Assembly (NCBI GenBank): GCA_030549335.1
Contig: CM060194.1
Span: forward strand, 15,254,171 to 15,318,170
Direction of reading: 5' to 3'
Length of the DNA: 64,000 nucleotides
Origin: Pontederia crassipes
Taxonomy: Eukaryota > Streptophyta > Magnoliopsida > Commelinales > Pontederiaceae
The position numbers and the translations under genes are program-made. The stretch's first letter is position 1, and every line of letters begins with the position of its first letter. Shown here piece after piece: positions 12,403 through 23,701 of the stretch. Under the pieces are notes generated by a model that made no database searches, was not told the DNA's origin, and saw only the letters and a list, made by a program, of their open reading frames with translations.

Positions 12403-13248
12403 GTATTTATATTACAAAATTATTTAGGCATAAAAGAATGAGTAAAGTCCATCCAAATAATAGGTAGAAGACAATTCTTCGCCTTCGATGATCTCTAGAT
12501 AGAGTACACATGTTCAGTTGATCCGCAGTTTCTTTTGAACAAACAATGAAAAACTCAAAATTCATCCTCTGTAATGTGAGCACAGCCCCCAAGTCTCAAG
12601 CTCTACATATTTGTTTGTCTCTAGAGTCTCTATTCATAGCGTTTAGGTGTCCCAACAGTTTTGGTATAGTTTTGGTTTGTTTGGGAGTCTTTTCATATTA
12701 AAATAATAAAAAATTAGAATAAACTTTGATTGAGCTTTAAAACCATCCAAAACTCCTTTAATTCCAAGTAAATATGTTTGAAATCAATCTGCAATTGAAA
12801 TTCTAAAAAAAATCAAAGAAATCTTCAAATTCAACTTCGTAATGGCTCATAACAACTTCGTAACGATCTAAATATGACTTCTCACAACTCGTAACAGACT
12901 GTTATGGATCTGTCACCAAATTTGATATTTATTGGCTGGTTACGGATTTGTCACGGCCCCACTGTTACGACCGTTATATGTCTATCATGACTCGTTATAT
13001 TCAATTTTCAACCTTGCACCTTTCACTAATTTACACTTTCTTACTTCGTTTTAACTCTGATTTGAGTATCATTTTCTCCGGTGGCTTTTTACTCTTTTCA
13101 CTTGTCTGCAATAAAATAAAAAGTTGGGTAGATCTTTATTTTTATAAAATAAAATCAAATAGAATCATAAATGATGCATGCTCAATAAAAATGAATCAAA
13201 ATGTGAGAAAATGCATGACTAATTATATGTTGCATTTTGCATGCATAA
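12403..13248 (-). mobile_element. Older Athila LTR (LTR2), partial, copy A
   Basis: On the minus strand it starts TTATGCATGCAAAATGC at 13248 (TGATGC changed to TTATGC) and follows the plus-strand LTR at 54599. The shared segment around 12620-12760 reads as 'gatggttttaaag', 'atatgaaaagactcc' and '.ggaacacctag' in the 54599 copy. A run of degenerate 'cgtaacggccgttacg'-type motifs lies at 12840-13000. LTR1 is inserted in it at 12402. Confidence 0.65.
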
Positions 13249-15344
13249 TTTACCTCTAAAGTTATGAAGTGATCATTTAAATTGTCACTTGAGTTCTATT
13301 TTTTCTTTATTTGCTCTTTAAATTTTTTTTAAATAAATTAGATAACTAATTAAATAAATTATAAAATTAATCAAATAATGATTATTATGGGCATGTTATT
13401 ATCATATTTCTATGAAATATCTTTATTGCTTTATAAATTTTAATTTAATGGGTGCAAAACATTCATTTGTGTTTTAAGTATATGTATTATAAAATAAATT
13501 ATATATATTTAAATATAATTATTTTTATAAGAGTATATTAATAAAAAATGTAAATTAATTTATAAATTTTTATTTCATTATAAACAATTAATATATATTA
13601 ATTACTTAAACCAATGCATTTATGATAGTGAGTGCCTCTTTCATTCCTTACAAGAGACGATCCATCTTTGAACAGCCCTCCAATTGCATTTTGATTCGTG
13701 CTGGTCTGGCTAATCCAGATTGCATTTTGATGCACCATTTTTCGGGTGCTTAGCAGGTGCCAACCTTGTCGGGAAGTTATTTTGGGAACTATTCCACAAG
13801 ATATGTTTGGATTGAAGACTTTAGAAGAGTGTGGTGCAGTGGAGCATGGATGGATGAAATTATATAAATTCTATTTCCAAATATTGTGTTGTTACTTTTG
13901 ACGAATTTCCAAGCATCACTTTGATGGAATGAAGAAAATGAATAAATTTAAATTAAATTACTTGCTCCCTTACCCTAAAAAATTTATATTTATCACTTTT
14001 TATTTCCAAAATCTCTTTTTCTCATATCAATATTACATTGATATGATAATTTTTGTTTATTTGGTTTAATTTATATCTATTTTTTAAAAAAAAGTTGAGC
14101 TTATATGTATATGTATATATAATTAAAATAGTTTGACTTATTTATTGTTAAATAAAAGTAGTCAGATTTATTACTCTATAAGTATATATATCCCTTAGTT
14201 TTTCTTTCAATCCAAATTTTTGCCATATTCGTAAGTGAATGCCTAACTAGATGATTTTGTAACCAAAAAAATTATATAAGTAGATGATTTAGGCACTATT
14301 TGGCCGAGATGATTAGTAGATAAAATTTATCTATAAGTAAGTTTAAAGTTATCTTAGTGTAATAATTTTATAAAGTGACTGAGAAGATATAAAATGTACT
14401 CATTAGTGAAATTAAAAACACAAAGGCAGGTTGCTTATTTATTCCAGAGAAATAAGTTAATTAATTTGATCGTAACTAACTACTTTTTGCTAATTTAATT
14501 TACTTTATCCGAACGCTTAACTACTTCTTTTTGAAAATTAGTTTAAGTCAATAACTTATTTATCACACTTAAAATTTATGTTGAGCTAGTTTAGCTTATG
14601 ATACAACGAGATGACGCTCTATTACTTGCCTATTTGCTTTACTATCCTTACATGGTGACTCGTAAGATTTTGTAAATCGTTGCAAATAACGATGTCATTA
14701 TATAAAACATAATCATATTGCTTCTTTTATCATTAGGATTTAATGCTTCTTTTATGTATGTTATATATAATATATATATTCTTATATATATTTCTGTTAT
14801 GATATTTTGGAACACTATATTAATTGTGTTGCCATTCAAAATGCAAATCAATTGTGTCTCTAGACTACTCTAAAAGATAAGGTCACAATAAATAGTATTT
14901 CTATATTTGAACACATTATTTCTGTCATGGTTATTTCTTAAACAAAAGTGTTTTGTTGCTGATGTATTATAATAAATGTCTTCATTATTCTCAAATTTTG
15001 TGACGCAACTCAATTAGCATTGTTATAAACTAAAAACATAATCAATTGTGTCTCCAGCTATTAGGTCACAACTCAATAGTGTCCTAGAAATTGACCATTT
15101 TTTAAAATCGGACTGCCCAACTGATTGTATCTCTAATTATGTGTCCTTAAATGACCATTGTGTTGCCATTTTTTTTTATCTTGGGACAGAATATCAAACC
15201 ATTCTTATAATCTCAAATAATATAAAGACACAAAATTAATCATGAACTTTAATATTAGGATGCAAATTGTAATGTTGTGCTCTATACTTCAAAATATTTA
15301 TGTTGCAAAAAGCGAGTATTGCGTCCTAAAAAATTGATGTAAAT
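13249..15344. other. Duplicated intergenic segment, copy A left part
   Basis: It is colinear with 59117-61255 in copy B, with near-identical blocks throughout. No reading frame of note survives in both copies. The best-conserved GC-richer patch is about 13640-13850 (with 'gtgctggtctggctaatccagattgca'), matched at 59490-59740. It may be a relic of something transcribed, but I recognise nothing. Confidence 0.7.
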
Positions 15345-16230
15345 GGTGATGGAACTGATTGAAGGTTCGGGAGGCAGGACCCTAGTCCATCACTACAGGC
15401 TCACCGGACAGAAGTCCGAGCGTCAAACTTACGACGACCTGTCCATCAAGCTGAACGTAGGTAAAAAAGAGATGACAATAATGACTATAAGTATACGAAA
15501 AATAAAGAACCTATTTTTGTAGATGGTTGACCGCCGCCCCCCTTGTCCTATCCTAGAGGCTCTCCAGCCGAGGAGGGAAAGGGGATTGCTATCGTCACTC
15601 TCACGGCCCACATCGAAATAGTGCTTTACCCCTAGATGTCCAGTCAACTAGACGTCTAGTCAATTGCTGAAATCGGACTGCCCAACTGATTGTATCTCTA
15701 ATTATGTGTCCTTAAATGACCATTGTGTTGCCATTTTTTTTTTATCTTGGGACAGAATATCAAACCATTCTTATAATCTCAAATAATATAAAGACACAAA
15801 ATTAATCATGAACTTTAATATTAGGATGCAAATTGTAATGTTGTGCTCTATACTTCAAAATATTTATGTTGCAAAAAGCGAGTATTGCGTCCTAAAAAAT
15901 TGATGTAAATGGTGATGGAACTGATTGAAGGTTCGGGAGGCAGGACCCTAGTCCATCACTACAGGCTCACCGGACAGAAGTCCGAGCGTCAAACTTACGA
16001 CGACCTGTCCATCAAGCTGAACGTAGGTAAAAAAGAGATGACAATAATGACTATAAGTATACGAAAGATAAAGAACCTATTTTTGTAGATGGTTGACCGC
16101 CGCCCCCCTTGTCCTATCCTAGAGGCTCTCCAGCCGAGGAGGGAAAGGGGATTGCTATCGTCACTCTCACGGCCCACATCGAAATAGTGCTTTACCCCTA
16201 GATGTCCAGTCAACTAGACGTCTAGTCAAT
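15107..16230. repeat. Tandem duplication, two units of about 566 bp
   Basis: The block 15107-15670 is repeated almost base for base at 15672-16230. The only differences I see are one extra T in a poly-T run and an A-to-G change in a 'cgaaaaataaag' stretch. Each unit joins ordinary segment-A DNA (matched once in copy B near 61010-61250) to foreign sequence that starts around 15345. The tandem duplication therefore happened after the foreign DNA arrived, and recently. Confidence 0.9.
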
Positions 16231-17245
16231 TGTTGCGCCTCAACCATTGTATGAAAGGTTCAACATGTTAGTTGAGTCACCTGAGGCATAAAAGATGCAT
16301 TTTCTACGGGATCCTGAATTCATTTTCATTCATGGCTGATTGATTTGCCCTTTCGTATTTATTTAACCTAAGGCAAAAGAGTGTTTGGTTGGTTATGAGT
16401 AAGCTGCTACTTGTGGCTAAGCTCCGGAGTTCCGCCTGAAGAAGCAGGCGCTGAACAAAATTGTTTGGAGCATGCACATAACCGGAAGTGCCCCTTGTTT
16501 GTTTCAAAGAGAGGAGGATGGGTTATTCACATTTAATTTGTCCTTGATCCTCATTTCAGCACTCATTCTTACCAATCCCAAAGTTTGTTTATACATATGA
16601 CCAGCAATGAGAAAAACAAAAGCAATAGGTTGAGGGAAAGGTAGCTCAGATTTAGGGGAGTGCTAATTTGCTCGCTTATACAAGACAAACCTTTCCATGT
16701 TGGCAACTGGCAATGTCTGAAGAACTTCGTTTTGAAGTGAGTATTAATAGTTCTATTTCGGGTCTTAACGTCTCATAGTCATGGCAGTAGCAAGTTTGAC
16801 AGCTTTGGTACGCCTTCCCTACTTCACCCAACCCACGAGCAAAAACAAAAAGGAAGTGTGGGGAAAAATGACAGCTAGGAGGTTTGCCTAGAAGCAGCCA
16901 GTCTTGAAAGAGTACGTAATAGCTCACTGATCGAGCGGACTTTAGATCCTTGGGAAATCCCTTTTCTCCCTATTTGCATTTCAATGGGTTGGTCTGGTTG
17001 TCACTGCGAAGCTATAGTCAAGGTGCCCGGGGTCTTACTGTCTAGCCATTGGTACTCCACATCTTCATAGATACAGACCAAGACCATTCGAAGGTGGATG
17101 GCCCATTGTGTAGAAATATTGAAATACCTTCTCCGTGTTTTATTCTATTTATTTTATTTATTTATATTTCGATCTTTGGGTTACTGGTGTGATTTTGGCT
17201 GTATTGACTGCATCCCTAAGCCCTAGGTCTTAATTTTTTTCCTAA
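15345..17245. other. Probable organellar DNA insertion (NUMT/NUPT)
   Basis: Copy B runs straight from 'gatgtaaatggtga' to 'ctgattgcatcaatt' near 61250, while copy A holds about 1.9 kb of GC-richer foreign DNA. It contains a large-subunit rRNA fragment at 16868-16935 and other stretches with the balanced composition of plant mitochondrial DNA. One example is a hairpin-forming stretch, 'gttccgcctgaagaagcaggcg', at about 16428-16449. The rRNA match ends abruptly near 16935, so the insert is a mosaic of rearranged pieces. Whether the source is mitochondrion or plastid I cannot decide by eye. Boundaries are good to a few tens of bases. Confidence 0.55.
16868..16935 (+). pseudogene. Organellar large-subunit rRNA fragment
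   Basis: The stretch contains AGGTTTGCCTAGAAGCAGCC and GTAATAGCTCACTGATCGAG. It corresponds to the GTPase-associated-centre region of bacterial-type 23S rRNA, around E. coli positions 1050-1115. Plant nuclear 25S rRNA does not read this way, so an organelle source is likely. Only about 68 bases match, so it is not a functional rRNA gene. Confidence 0.7.
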
Positions 17246-18050
17246 TGTCAAATATTATGCATCCTTAGATAACGATTTTGTTACAGTGAATTGCATCATT
17301 TTCATTGCAAATTTATATCATAAACTTGATCCTTTAAAATGTAATGTGCGAGATTAATTAATTTAATGTGCGAAGTCAATTATCATATATTATTATAGCC
17401 CAAAACATTATTACAACAAGATGGGACTTTATTACTTGTCTATTTTAAACTTTTAAACTCGTACTATTTTGCAAATCAATGTTTTCATGACCCTATGAAG
17501 TAAGATATAATCATATTTCTTTTTATATATCTTATCTCTGTAAAATTCCTGGTAAACTTTTAATGACATTATTGTTCACTGTGGCCTTTCTTGACTCATA
17601 ATTCAACTCACAAATTTGCAATGATCTTGGAAGGCCAGCTTTGTCAAAAGGATTTAGACAATAATTGCATTTAAACTGAATGATTTCCATAGAATCCTTT
17701 TTATTAACTTTGGGATTCACTTGTCAGGTGCCACTACATACATGTATGTATGCAGCCATCATTCTCAATTTCATTAATGTTTTTAGAAGTCTCAATTAAT
17801 GCTTCCAATTTAGTTCCAAAAAATCCCAACAATATCAATCAAATCTTTGCAATTAATTGTACAACTTTCACAAATTTAGTTATTGCCAACAATTAATGCC
17901 ATAAAAGATGCATAATCATAATATTTAGAATCATGAGTTAATGTGCACAAATTTGAATTAATGTACAAAGAACCTAAGTTGTGATCACATATGAGACTTG
18001 ATTAGCTGTTATTTACTAGTTGTCACATGATAAATGAGTGGTGCAAGTGT
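17246..18050. other. Duplicated intergenic segment, copy A middle part
   Basis: It is colinear with 61270-62045 (copy B), and 17390-17950 also with 38270-38870 (copy C). No gene is recognised in the stretch. It immediately precedes the TATA box of the decayed peptide-like gene. Confidence 0.65.
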
Positions 18051-18054
18051 TTTG

Positions 18055-18063
18055 CCTATAAAT
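18055..18063 (+). promoter_or_regulatory. TATA box of decayed peptide-like gene, copy A
   Basis: CCTATAAAT lies about 42 bp upstream of the ATG at 18105 and is identical in copy B at 62053. Its spacing fits a plant core promoter with a short 5' leader. Confidence 0.45.
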
Positions 18064-18104
18064 TGAGAGGAAAATACAACATAAAGGAAGCGAATTAAAA
18101 AGAA

Positions 18105-18433
18105 ATGTCTTCAACATACTTTTAATAGCTTTTGTAGCTTTCTCTATCTTCTCCTATGTCCGTGAACATTAGTAGTATGAGGATTTGGGTCATGTTGCTT
18201 GCAAGAAACAGCAGCATGGCCCTCCCTCCTCTACCATGGTCATCAACATCAACATTATGTTTTGTTGAGGCTCAGAGTCCGATCCCAGAAATGAACTCAA
18301 GCATATGAAGGTGGTGCAACTTTTAAGATTTTTATACAAATACACATATATCATTCCAAAAGTTATAATCTTAATTAATTATTTGTTCTCTTTGATTCCG
18401 CAGATGGGTTGCAAAAGTGATTGCTGCTCGTGA
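18105..18433 (+). pseudogene. Decayed small cysteine-containing secreted-peptide-like gene, copy A
   Basis: The family is not recognised. One frame after the ATG at 18105 (offset by one base) encodes the hydrophobic run FNILLIAFVAFSIFSYV, like a signal peptide. It continues to GHVACKKQQHGPP and GSESDPRNELKHMK at the end of exon 1 (18310). A 93-bp intron with GT/AG edges (18311-18403) is followed by a short exon 2, MGCKSDCCS, then a stop at 18431. Two adjacent TAG codons, one TGA and the start-proximal frame offset break the reading frame. Copy B at 62102 shares these breaks. The layout resembles small secreted cysteine-rich peptides, but a chance ORF in noncoding DNA is not excluded. Confidence 0.35.
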
Positions 18434-19308
18434 TGTCAAGTGGAGATTAACTTCTTATTGTTCATCACCAGTTGTCTGATTCAAAGTGTGCCTGATGTTC
18501 AAGAGTGAAACAATTCACCACCGCGAATCATATGACACAAATGGATGGATCATTCGTAGCAGTGGAGAGTTCATCAAGATAAAAACAAGAGAAATCTTTG
18601 TACTCAAATGACTTTTATCTTTACAACAAATTCTTTAAATTGTAATATCACATGTGTCTAACATTTAATCTTTCTCATCATTCACCTCTTTTAGTTTTTA
18701 AAATCAGTAACAATGCATTTGCTCAATCATAATTTTAAAGAAAAAACAAAACAAATAACTTGCACACATACACCTTTTTCCTACAGTTGTTAAGGAGTCA
18801 AATCCATTACAAAACAAAGATATATAAGCATAACGTTGGCCCATAATATCGGAAGAAAGTTCAAAGTAAATGGTAAACTATTATGCACAATAGATATTAT
18901 ATATCCAAGTACCTACTCATAGGATAACATGCATGGAAACTTAAACAAATATAAATATATTAAAATCACTTTCTTACGCATATCAACACCTTCAAATTTC
19001 TTAGTATACATAATTTGCTCCTATAGATAAAACACATTCTCAAATCCATGCAAAAGAGATTAATGCACTCGAGCATAAAATTTGTCTGGATAGTTCATGG
19101 CAACATAATTGTTCAAGTGTCTAAGTCATAATTAAGTCGTCATATGATTCACACAAGTGCAAAGCGAGTTCGAGCAATATTAACAATTCATTCTTGAATA
19201 TTAAAGAGGGCTTTCCACAAAAAAGACACTAATACATGGCTGATTAAATTAGCTGGCATCATAATTGTTAGAGGCCTATACATATATAGTTGATAGCTAT
19301 ATGATTAT
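18434..19308. other. Duplicated intergenic segment, copy A right part
   Basis: It is colinear with 62933-63787 in copy B, and 19020-19300 also with 39640-39920 in copy C. No gene is recognised. The pair shares a run of conserved short blocks such as 'tttgctcctatagataaaacacat'. Confidence 0.65.
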
Positions 19309-19796
19309 GGGTGCCCATAATGCCACTCCTAGAAAACTTAATGCCATTCGAAAGTGACAACTTTATCCTTCATTCATACTCTCTTGCCTTTTTATCTTCT
19401 ATTCATTTTTTAATAACTTTTTTCTTCTTTGACCAATCTTTACCTCTTTTTTATTTAAATATTATCAATATATTCTCTTGTCTCTTCATCTTCCACCCAG
19501 TTTTTATTAATTAATATATTATCATTTTTATGTATTACTCTCTTTTTCTATCTCGTGGACTCCCAGCTAAGTTATTAAACATAATAATATTGTATAAGAT
19601 GAGATTGAAGAAATATTAAATAATGTAATATACATATAAATTCATTTTGAAAATAAAAAATAAATTAGAACATTAAAAATTATGAAAAATTGACCAATAA
19701 TCAATATATGTATCTATTTTGGAATGAAACTTTCACCTTTTTCTATAAAATTTATTTCCATTTTCACTATCTTTATTTTCATTTTATTTCATATAC

Positions 19797-19827
<31 letters not shown>

Positions 19828-20112
19828 ATGTAATTATAGTTTTCATATTAATTAAATTTATATGTGCGTTTCATATCTCATATTGTATAATATCAGTATT
19901 ATATTTTTTATTATAAAAAATTAAAGTACTAACATGTGGAAGAGAGAAAAAAATGATAGAAGATTGATTAAGAAAAAAAATTGTGGCAACTGGGACTAAG
20001 TTGAAGAAAGGCAAGGGAAGAAAAATTAAAACTAAACAAAGGGTAAAATGGAAAGTAAAATGGAAAGTTTGGAGTGACATTGAGAGTTTGAGGAGTGACA
20101 TGAAGGGCATCC
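19309..20112. mobile_element. Mutator-type MITE
   Basis: The 804-bp insert has terminal inverted repeats. The left end is GGGTGCCCATAATGCCACTC and the right end, reverse-complemented, is GGATGCCCTTCATGTCACTC. It is flanked by a 9-bp target-site duplication, TATGATTAT (19300-19308 and 20113-20121), the length typical of Mutator-like elements. Copy B (near 63780) and copy C (near 39930) both have the unoccupied site. There is no coding region, so it is non-autonomous. The interior is AT-rich and the outer 250 bp on each side are partly complementary. Confidence 0.9.
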
Positions 20113-20172
20113 TATGATTATTTATTGATAAGGATTTGTGAGATTATAGTAGACGAATTAATTGATAATATG

Positions 20173-21470
20173 CATAGGCAGACCCAAAGCAATAGTACAG
20201 TGTTGAAAAATAAATGAATGTGATGCACCCGAATCAAATAATATTGTAATAGGCATGCTTGCTACAGTGTTGACGTAGTATCCATCTGCATATTATAAAC
20301 TCTACCTTGCACCAAAGTATTAGCACCTCCGGCGCCACATTGGGCTTGTTCCTCCCTTGTCTAGGATAGTCACAGATAAAGTGGCCCTGCTGACCACAGT
20401 GAATACATGCACCTGTTATTCGTCGGGCATTCTCCTGATGAAACTTCCCCCAATGTTGGCAGGCTCAATTACGGCTGCTGCGGTGCCCGTCGCTACTGAA
20501 GCTCAAATCATTTATTCCTTAGTCATCATGATTGCATATACTTATAATTATTTATTTACTTTACTTCTCACCTGATGATAGGGTTGTTGTTGTGGCTGGC
20601 GTGGAATGTTGCGAGGCTCATATAGCCTCACACGATTGTCACGTTTGTGGTCCCTCCTGAACGCCTGTCATTCCACTTGTGTCGACCATGCTCAAAGATT
20701 TGTGTAGGGGTCTTCCCTTTTTGTTCTTCCAATTCTCTTAAGTGGTCTTGCTCCATGGTAGTTGCTAGCTCGACTGCCACTTTTTGATTTTGCAATTTAT
20801 TAAATAAAGTCTTGGACTTGATGGTGGAAATTTGATATGCCCTATGCTTCTCATTAAGGCGCAGTGTTATACCTTTCTAATTTTATGAACTGGATGTGGT
20901 ACTCAGCAATGTCATCTATCCCTAACTGACTGTAGAAACTCTCGCTTTTTCTGAATGCGTAAATACTCTGGGAAATAGTGTTCCTCAAAAGCCTCATAAA
21001 AACTATTCCAGGGAATCATGTTTTGGTTTCCAAACTTCGTTGCTTTGGTACTTCTCCACTAATCAAGGGCATCATGAGTCAGATGATTAGTAGTGTACAG
21101 GACCTTTCGGTCCTACCCACAATGCATCACCAGGAAAATTTCCGTCATACTGATCCACCTCTCCGTCTTATCGAAATCACATGTGTCATCTAATTGTGGC
21201 GGATACAATTTCAAGAATTCTTGTATGGTGTCCTGTGGTGACGCTAGTATGAGCTGCACCATTGGAGGCTGCATCAGTCAAGGCTACCCCAGTCGAGGCT
21301 GCACCGGCAAAGACTACATCGATGGAGGCTGCATCGATGGAGGCTCAACTGATGGTGGCTGCACCGGTGGGGGTTGCACTGATGGAGGCTGTCCAAACTT
21401 CATTCCGATCCATCCCTTCTTGTTCAACATTGGTTGCTCTGCCATGACTTGGTCGGTCTCGGCCATGACA
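20173..21470 (-). pseudogene. Ty3/gypsy (chromovirus-like) gag-protease fragment
   Basis: The minus strand encodes a decayed gag. A start-like MAETDQVMAEQ (about 21467) leads into a Pro/Gln-rich repeat (21390-21260). The retrotransposon gag core (about 21240-20930) reads IQEFLKLYPPQLDDT, then FYEAFEEHYFPEYLRIQKKR. A CCHC zinc knuckle, CIHCGQQGHFICDYP (last Cys replaced by Tyr), lies near 20420-20370. The aspartic protease motif ILFDSGASHSFI lies near 20250-20215. Stops and frameshifts between the blocks make it inactive. Reverse transcriptase and integrase are absent because the element ends at copy-A DNA at about 20172. Confidence 0.8.
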
Positions 21471-21658
21471 TCTACTAGTAGTAGTGCGTCATGGAGGAAT
21501 CTACAATATTACACATCATAGAAACATTTAATAAAACATTTAAATCATAAAATATAACTTTCTTACTTGATGTAGCATCGATTGGCGTGGCGACTGCTTG
21601 GCTCTTTGCACATGGATCATTAGACATATTTACAGTTTCACAACATAACAATGTCAAG

Positions 21659-21675
21659 AACCTAAATACCAAACT
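21659..21675 (-). other. Primer-binding-site remnant
   Basis: Just downstream of the LTR end (GGGGGCGTTACA on the minus strand) the sequence reads GTTTGGTATTTAGGTTC. It resembles the TTGGTATCAGAGC site complementary to initiator tRNA-Met, with several bases lost. It supports minus-strand orientation for the gag fragment. Confidence 0.45.
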
Positions 21676-22600
21676 GTAACGCCCCCAAAATGTACCTTGC
21701 CATGTGGCCGAATACACTCTAAGAACGTCACAGGACATAAGACTTTGACTGGAAGGAAACATAGCTATCGATTGAAAAGACACATAATCAAAATGAGTGC
21801 AGAAGTCTTAACCAAATAACATAACTGAGTCTAAAATAATACAAACATGAGAATTTGTGTAAGATAATTACAACTCAATAAAAATATAAAGGAAACTGAA
21901 GAGACTCGACTTCATGTGCAAAGGTCACCACGAGCTCGATCTGCCATCATCTTTTTACTGGGATAGAATCTCCTTGTGAGCTTTGACACCGAGTACATAT
22001 GAACATAATCATAAAGGATGGCATCATGACGGTAATTATTAGATGTGAATAATCATAAATGGTAACATCATAAAGGTAATAATGTGAACATAATCGGAAT
22101 GATAATATCATGATCAAATAAACATGGAGTAACAATCATAACATGAATGACGACATAATAAGAATAATAAGGGAATAACATAATCATCAATTAAGACATG
22201 CCATAATTGATCATGAGATTTGGAATCATCATCGTAAAACATCATTGGCCATTACTCATCATCATAACATTACCTTTTCATTTCCATTATGTTACACTTA
22301 TTTTGGAGTGTTTTTAAACTCCCTTTAATATGGGCCGGTGGAGTATCTTTCGACTCCCTTTGTGGCCATGATGGAGTGTCTTCCAACTCCCTAAAGTGGG
22401 CCGAGTATCTTTCGACTCCCTTGTGGCCGAGTTAACTGTCGTCAACAAACATAAGAGCTCTTCCATTTATATTTTCGTCTTTTATCTTATTTATTCTTAT
22501 AACTATCTTTTGTGTTAAAAAATCAAAGATCATAGATAACAAAGTCAAAATTATACAAATCAAAATAAGATATAACGATGGCATTTAAGAAATATTAATA
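21676..22600 (-). mobile_element. Chromovirus-like 5' LTR, approximate
   Basis: The LTR end nearest gag is at 21676. The far end is uncertain and set near 22600. It is rich in short repeats: AT-rich 'catcataaaggtaat' units at 21990-22140 and a 45-50 bp repeat at 22310-22435. From here to 22898 I recognise nothing further; the Athila element then begins. Confidence 0.45.
22310..22435 (+). repeat. Short tandem array in LTR
   Basis: There are three to four imperfect units with the pattern GGAGT-(9 to 11 nt)-ACTCC followed by 'tttgtggcc' or 'aaagtgggcc'. Each unit is itself a small inverted repeat (GGAGT/ACTCC). Confidence 0.65.
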
Positions 22601-22903
22601 TCACGACTACTGGGTAAGGATGTCGTTGAATAGATCAAGAATTAAATAGAGAAAAGATCAACTGGAGATTATTAGATGTCGGTACAATTGATAAGAACAA
22701 AGTTATGATTATAGACTTAATTATTACATGCTACGGTACCAAGGAGATGGACATGTGTGAGATGAATCAGATATGTGTGATGCATGTCTTATTTCAATTC
22801 ATTTGCTAATCTTACATATGGTGCATTTATTGCATCTTGGAATGATGTCTAAATGCACGTCAGACGTGCAGAATGACATGCACAAAGTTGAAGCATTTAA
22901 CAC

Positions 22904-23455
22904 TGATGCGTGTAAAATTGATAAAGTGCACTTGTTGCTCAAGTAATAAAGAGAATGGGTAGAGTTATCGTCCCACGATGACGGTTAATAACCTAGATTT
23001 TATTTTAAACTTATTAATTGAGATCACTCGGAGAAATAATGATTTGACGATTAAGGCACCTCATTATCACCAATAAAATGTAATTAATTTTCTCAATTTA
23101 GAATTAGTTGAATCAATAATAAAGCGAATTCCCAAAATTAATTAACCAATGTTTCAGGCTTTAACTAAATCAATCCTTTCGATTTTTAATTTACTTAATT
23201 AATAAATGGAATTAATGTTAATCACCTTAATAACTATAAAAATTAGGTCTCTTTCGATTTCTCTAATTGGGATATACAATAAATAAGATCAATCCTAGAA
23301 ACTATTATGAAAATAATCATTTCTTCTCAGATAGCAATCAAATCATAAATCATCGAATCAAAAGACAGCATTAAACATGAAATTGCAATGCTCTTAAAAA
23401 TTCAAATTAAACTAATATTAAGAAAGATTTCAAAATATAAATAGGGTTCTAACTT
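22904..23455 (-). mobile_element. Athila-like 3' LTR, 3' part only
   Basis: It is colinear with the 5' LTR: 31183-31550 plus 35539-35825. The start of this LTR and the polypurine tract are missing where the SIRE element was inserted. One deletion at 23455/23456 could have removed both that and most of the SIRE 5' LTR. Confidence 0.8.
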
Positions 23456-23605
23456 GTTTGTGTTTGCATTCTCTTTCCCTCTCCTTCTCATATTATGTTT
23501 GTGATCTGATTTAACTTGTTGTGGTTTGAAGATTGTTTTAATCGATTTTAAGCTTCCGTAACGTATTTTGTAAAATTGATAATTTTAATTTTAAACACTA
23601 ATTCA

Positions 23606-23623
23606 CCCCCCCCCCCCCCCCCC
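23606..23623 (+). repeat. Poly-C tract in LTR
   Basis: Eighteen consecutive C lie where the related LTRs have only short C runs ('caattcaccc..tct'). Confidence 0.9.
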
Positions 23624-23647
23624 TTCTTGGTGTCTTGGGATCCTACA

Positions 23648-23664
23648 ATTAGTATTAGAGCGGG
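23648..23664 (+). other. Copia primer-binding site
   Basis: ATTAGTATTAGAGCGGG follows the LTR end TCCTACA directly. It resembles the plant copia ATTGGTATCAGAGC site complementary to initiator tRNA-Met, with two transitions. Confidence 0.75.
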
Positions 23665-23701
23665 TTACTCTTGTTTTTAAGATTTAATCGTCTTTAGAAC
23701 T

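Noticed and set aside
13640-13850. Conserved patch as a protein-coding exon
   Set aside because: It is shared with 59490-59740 only through the recent duplication, and no frame stays open or resembles a known domain.
15429-16213. Two identical 72-codon minus-strand frames as conserved genes
   Set aside because: They are identical only because the 566-bp unit is duplicated in tandem. I recognise no family, and the sequence is probably organellar noncoding DNA.
16868-16935. Functional rRNA gene
   Set aside because: Only about 68 bases of the large-subunit rRNA are present and the match stops abruptly at both ends.
21093-21521. Plus-strand Cys/Gly-rich 142-codon frame as a cysteine-rich peptide gene
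   Set aside because: It is the antisense of the Pro/Gln-rich repeat and core of a gypsy gag on the minus strand.
22310-22435. CRISPR-like array
   Set aside because: The units are imperfect, adjacent, without unique spacers, and lie inside a plant LTR.
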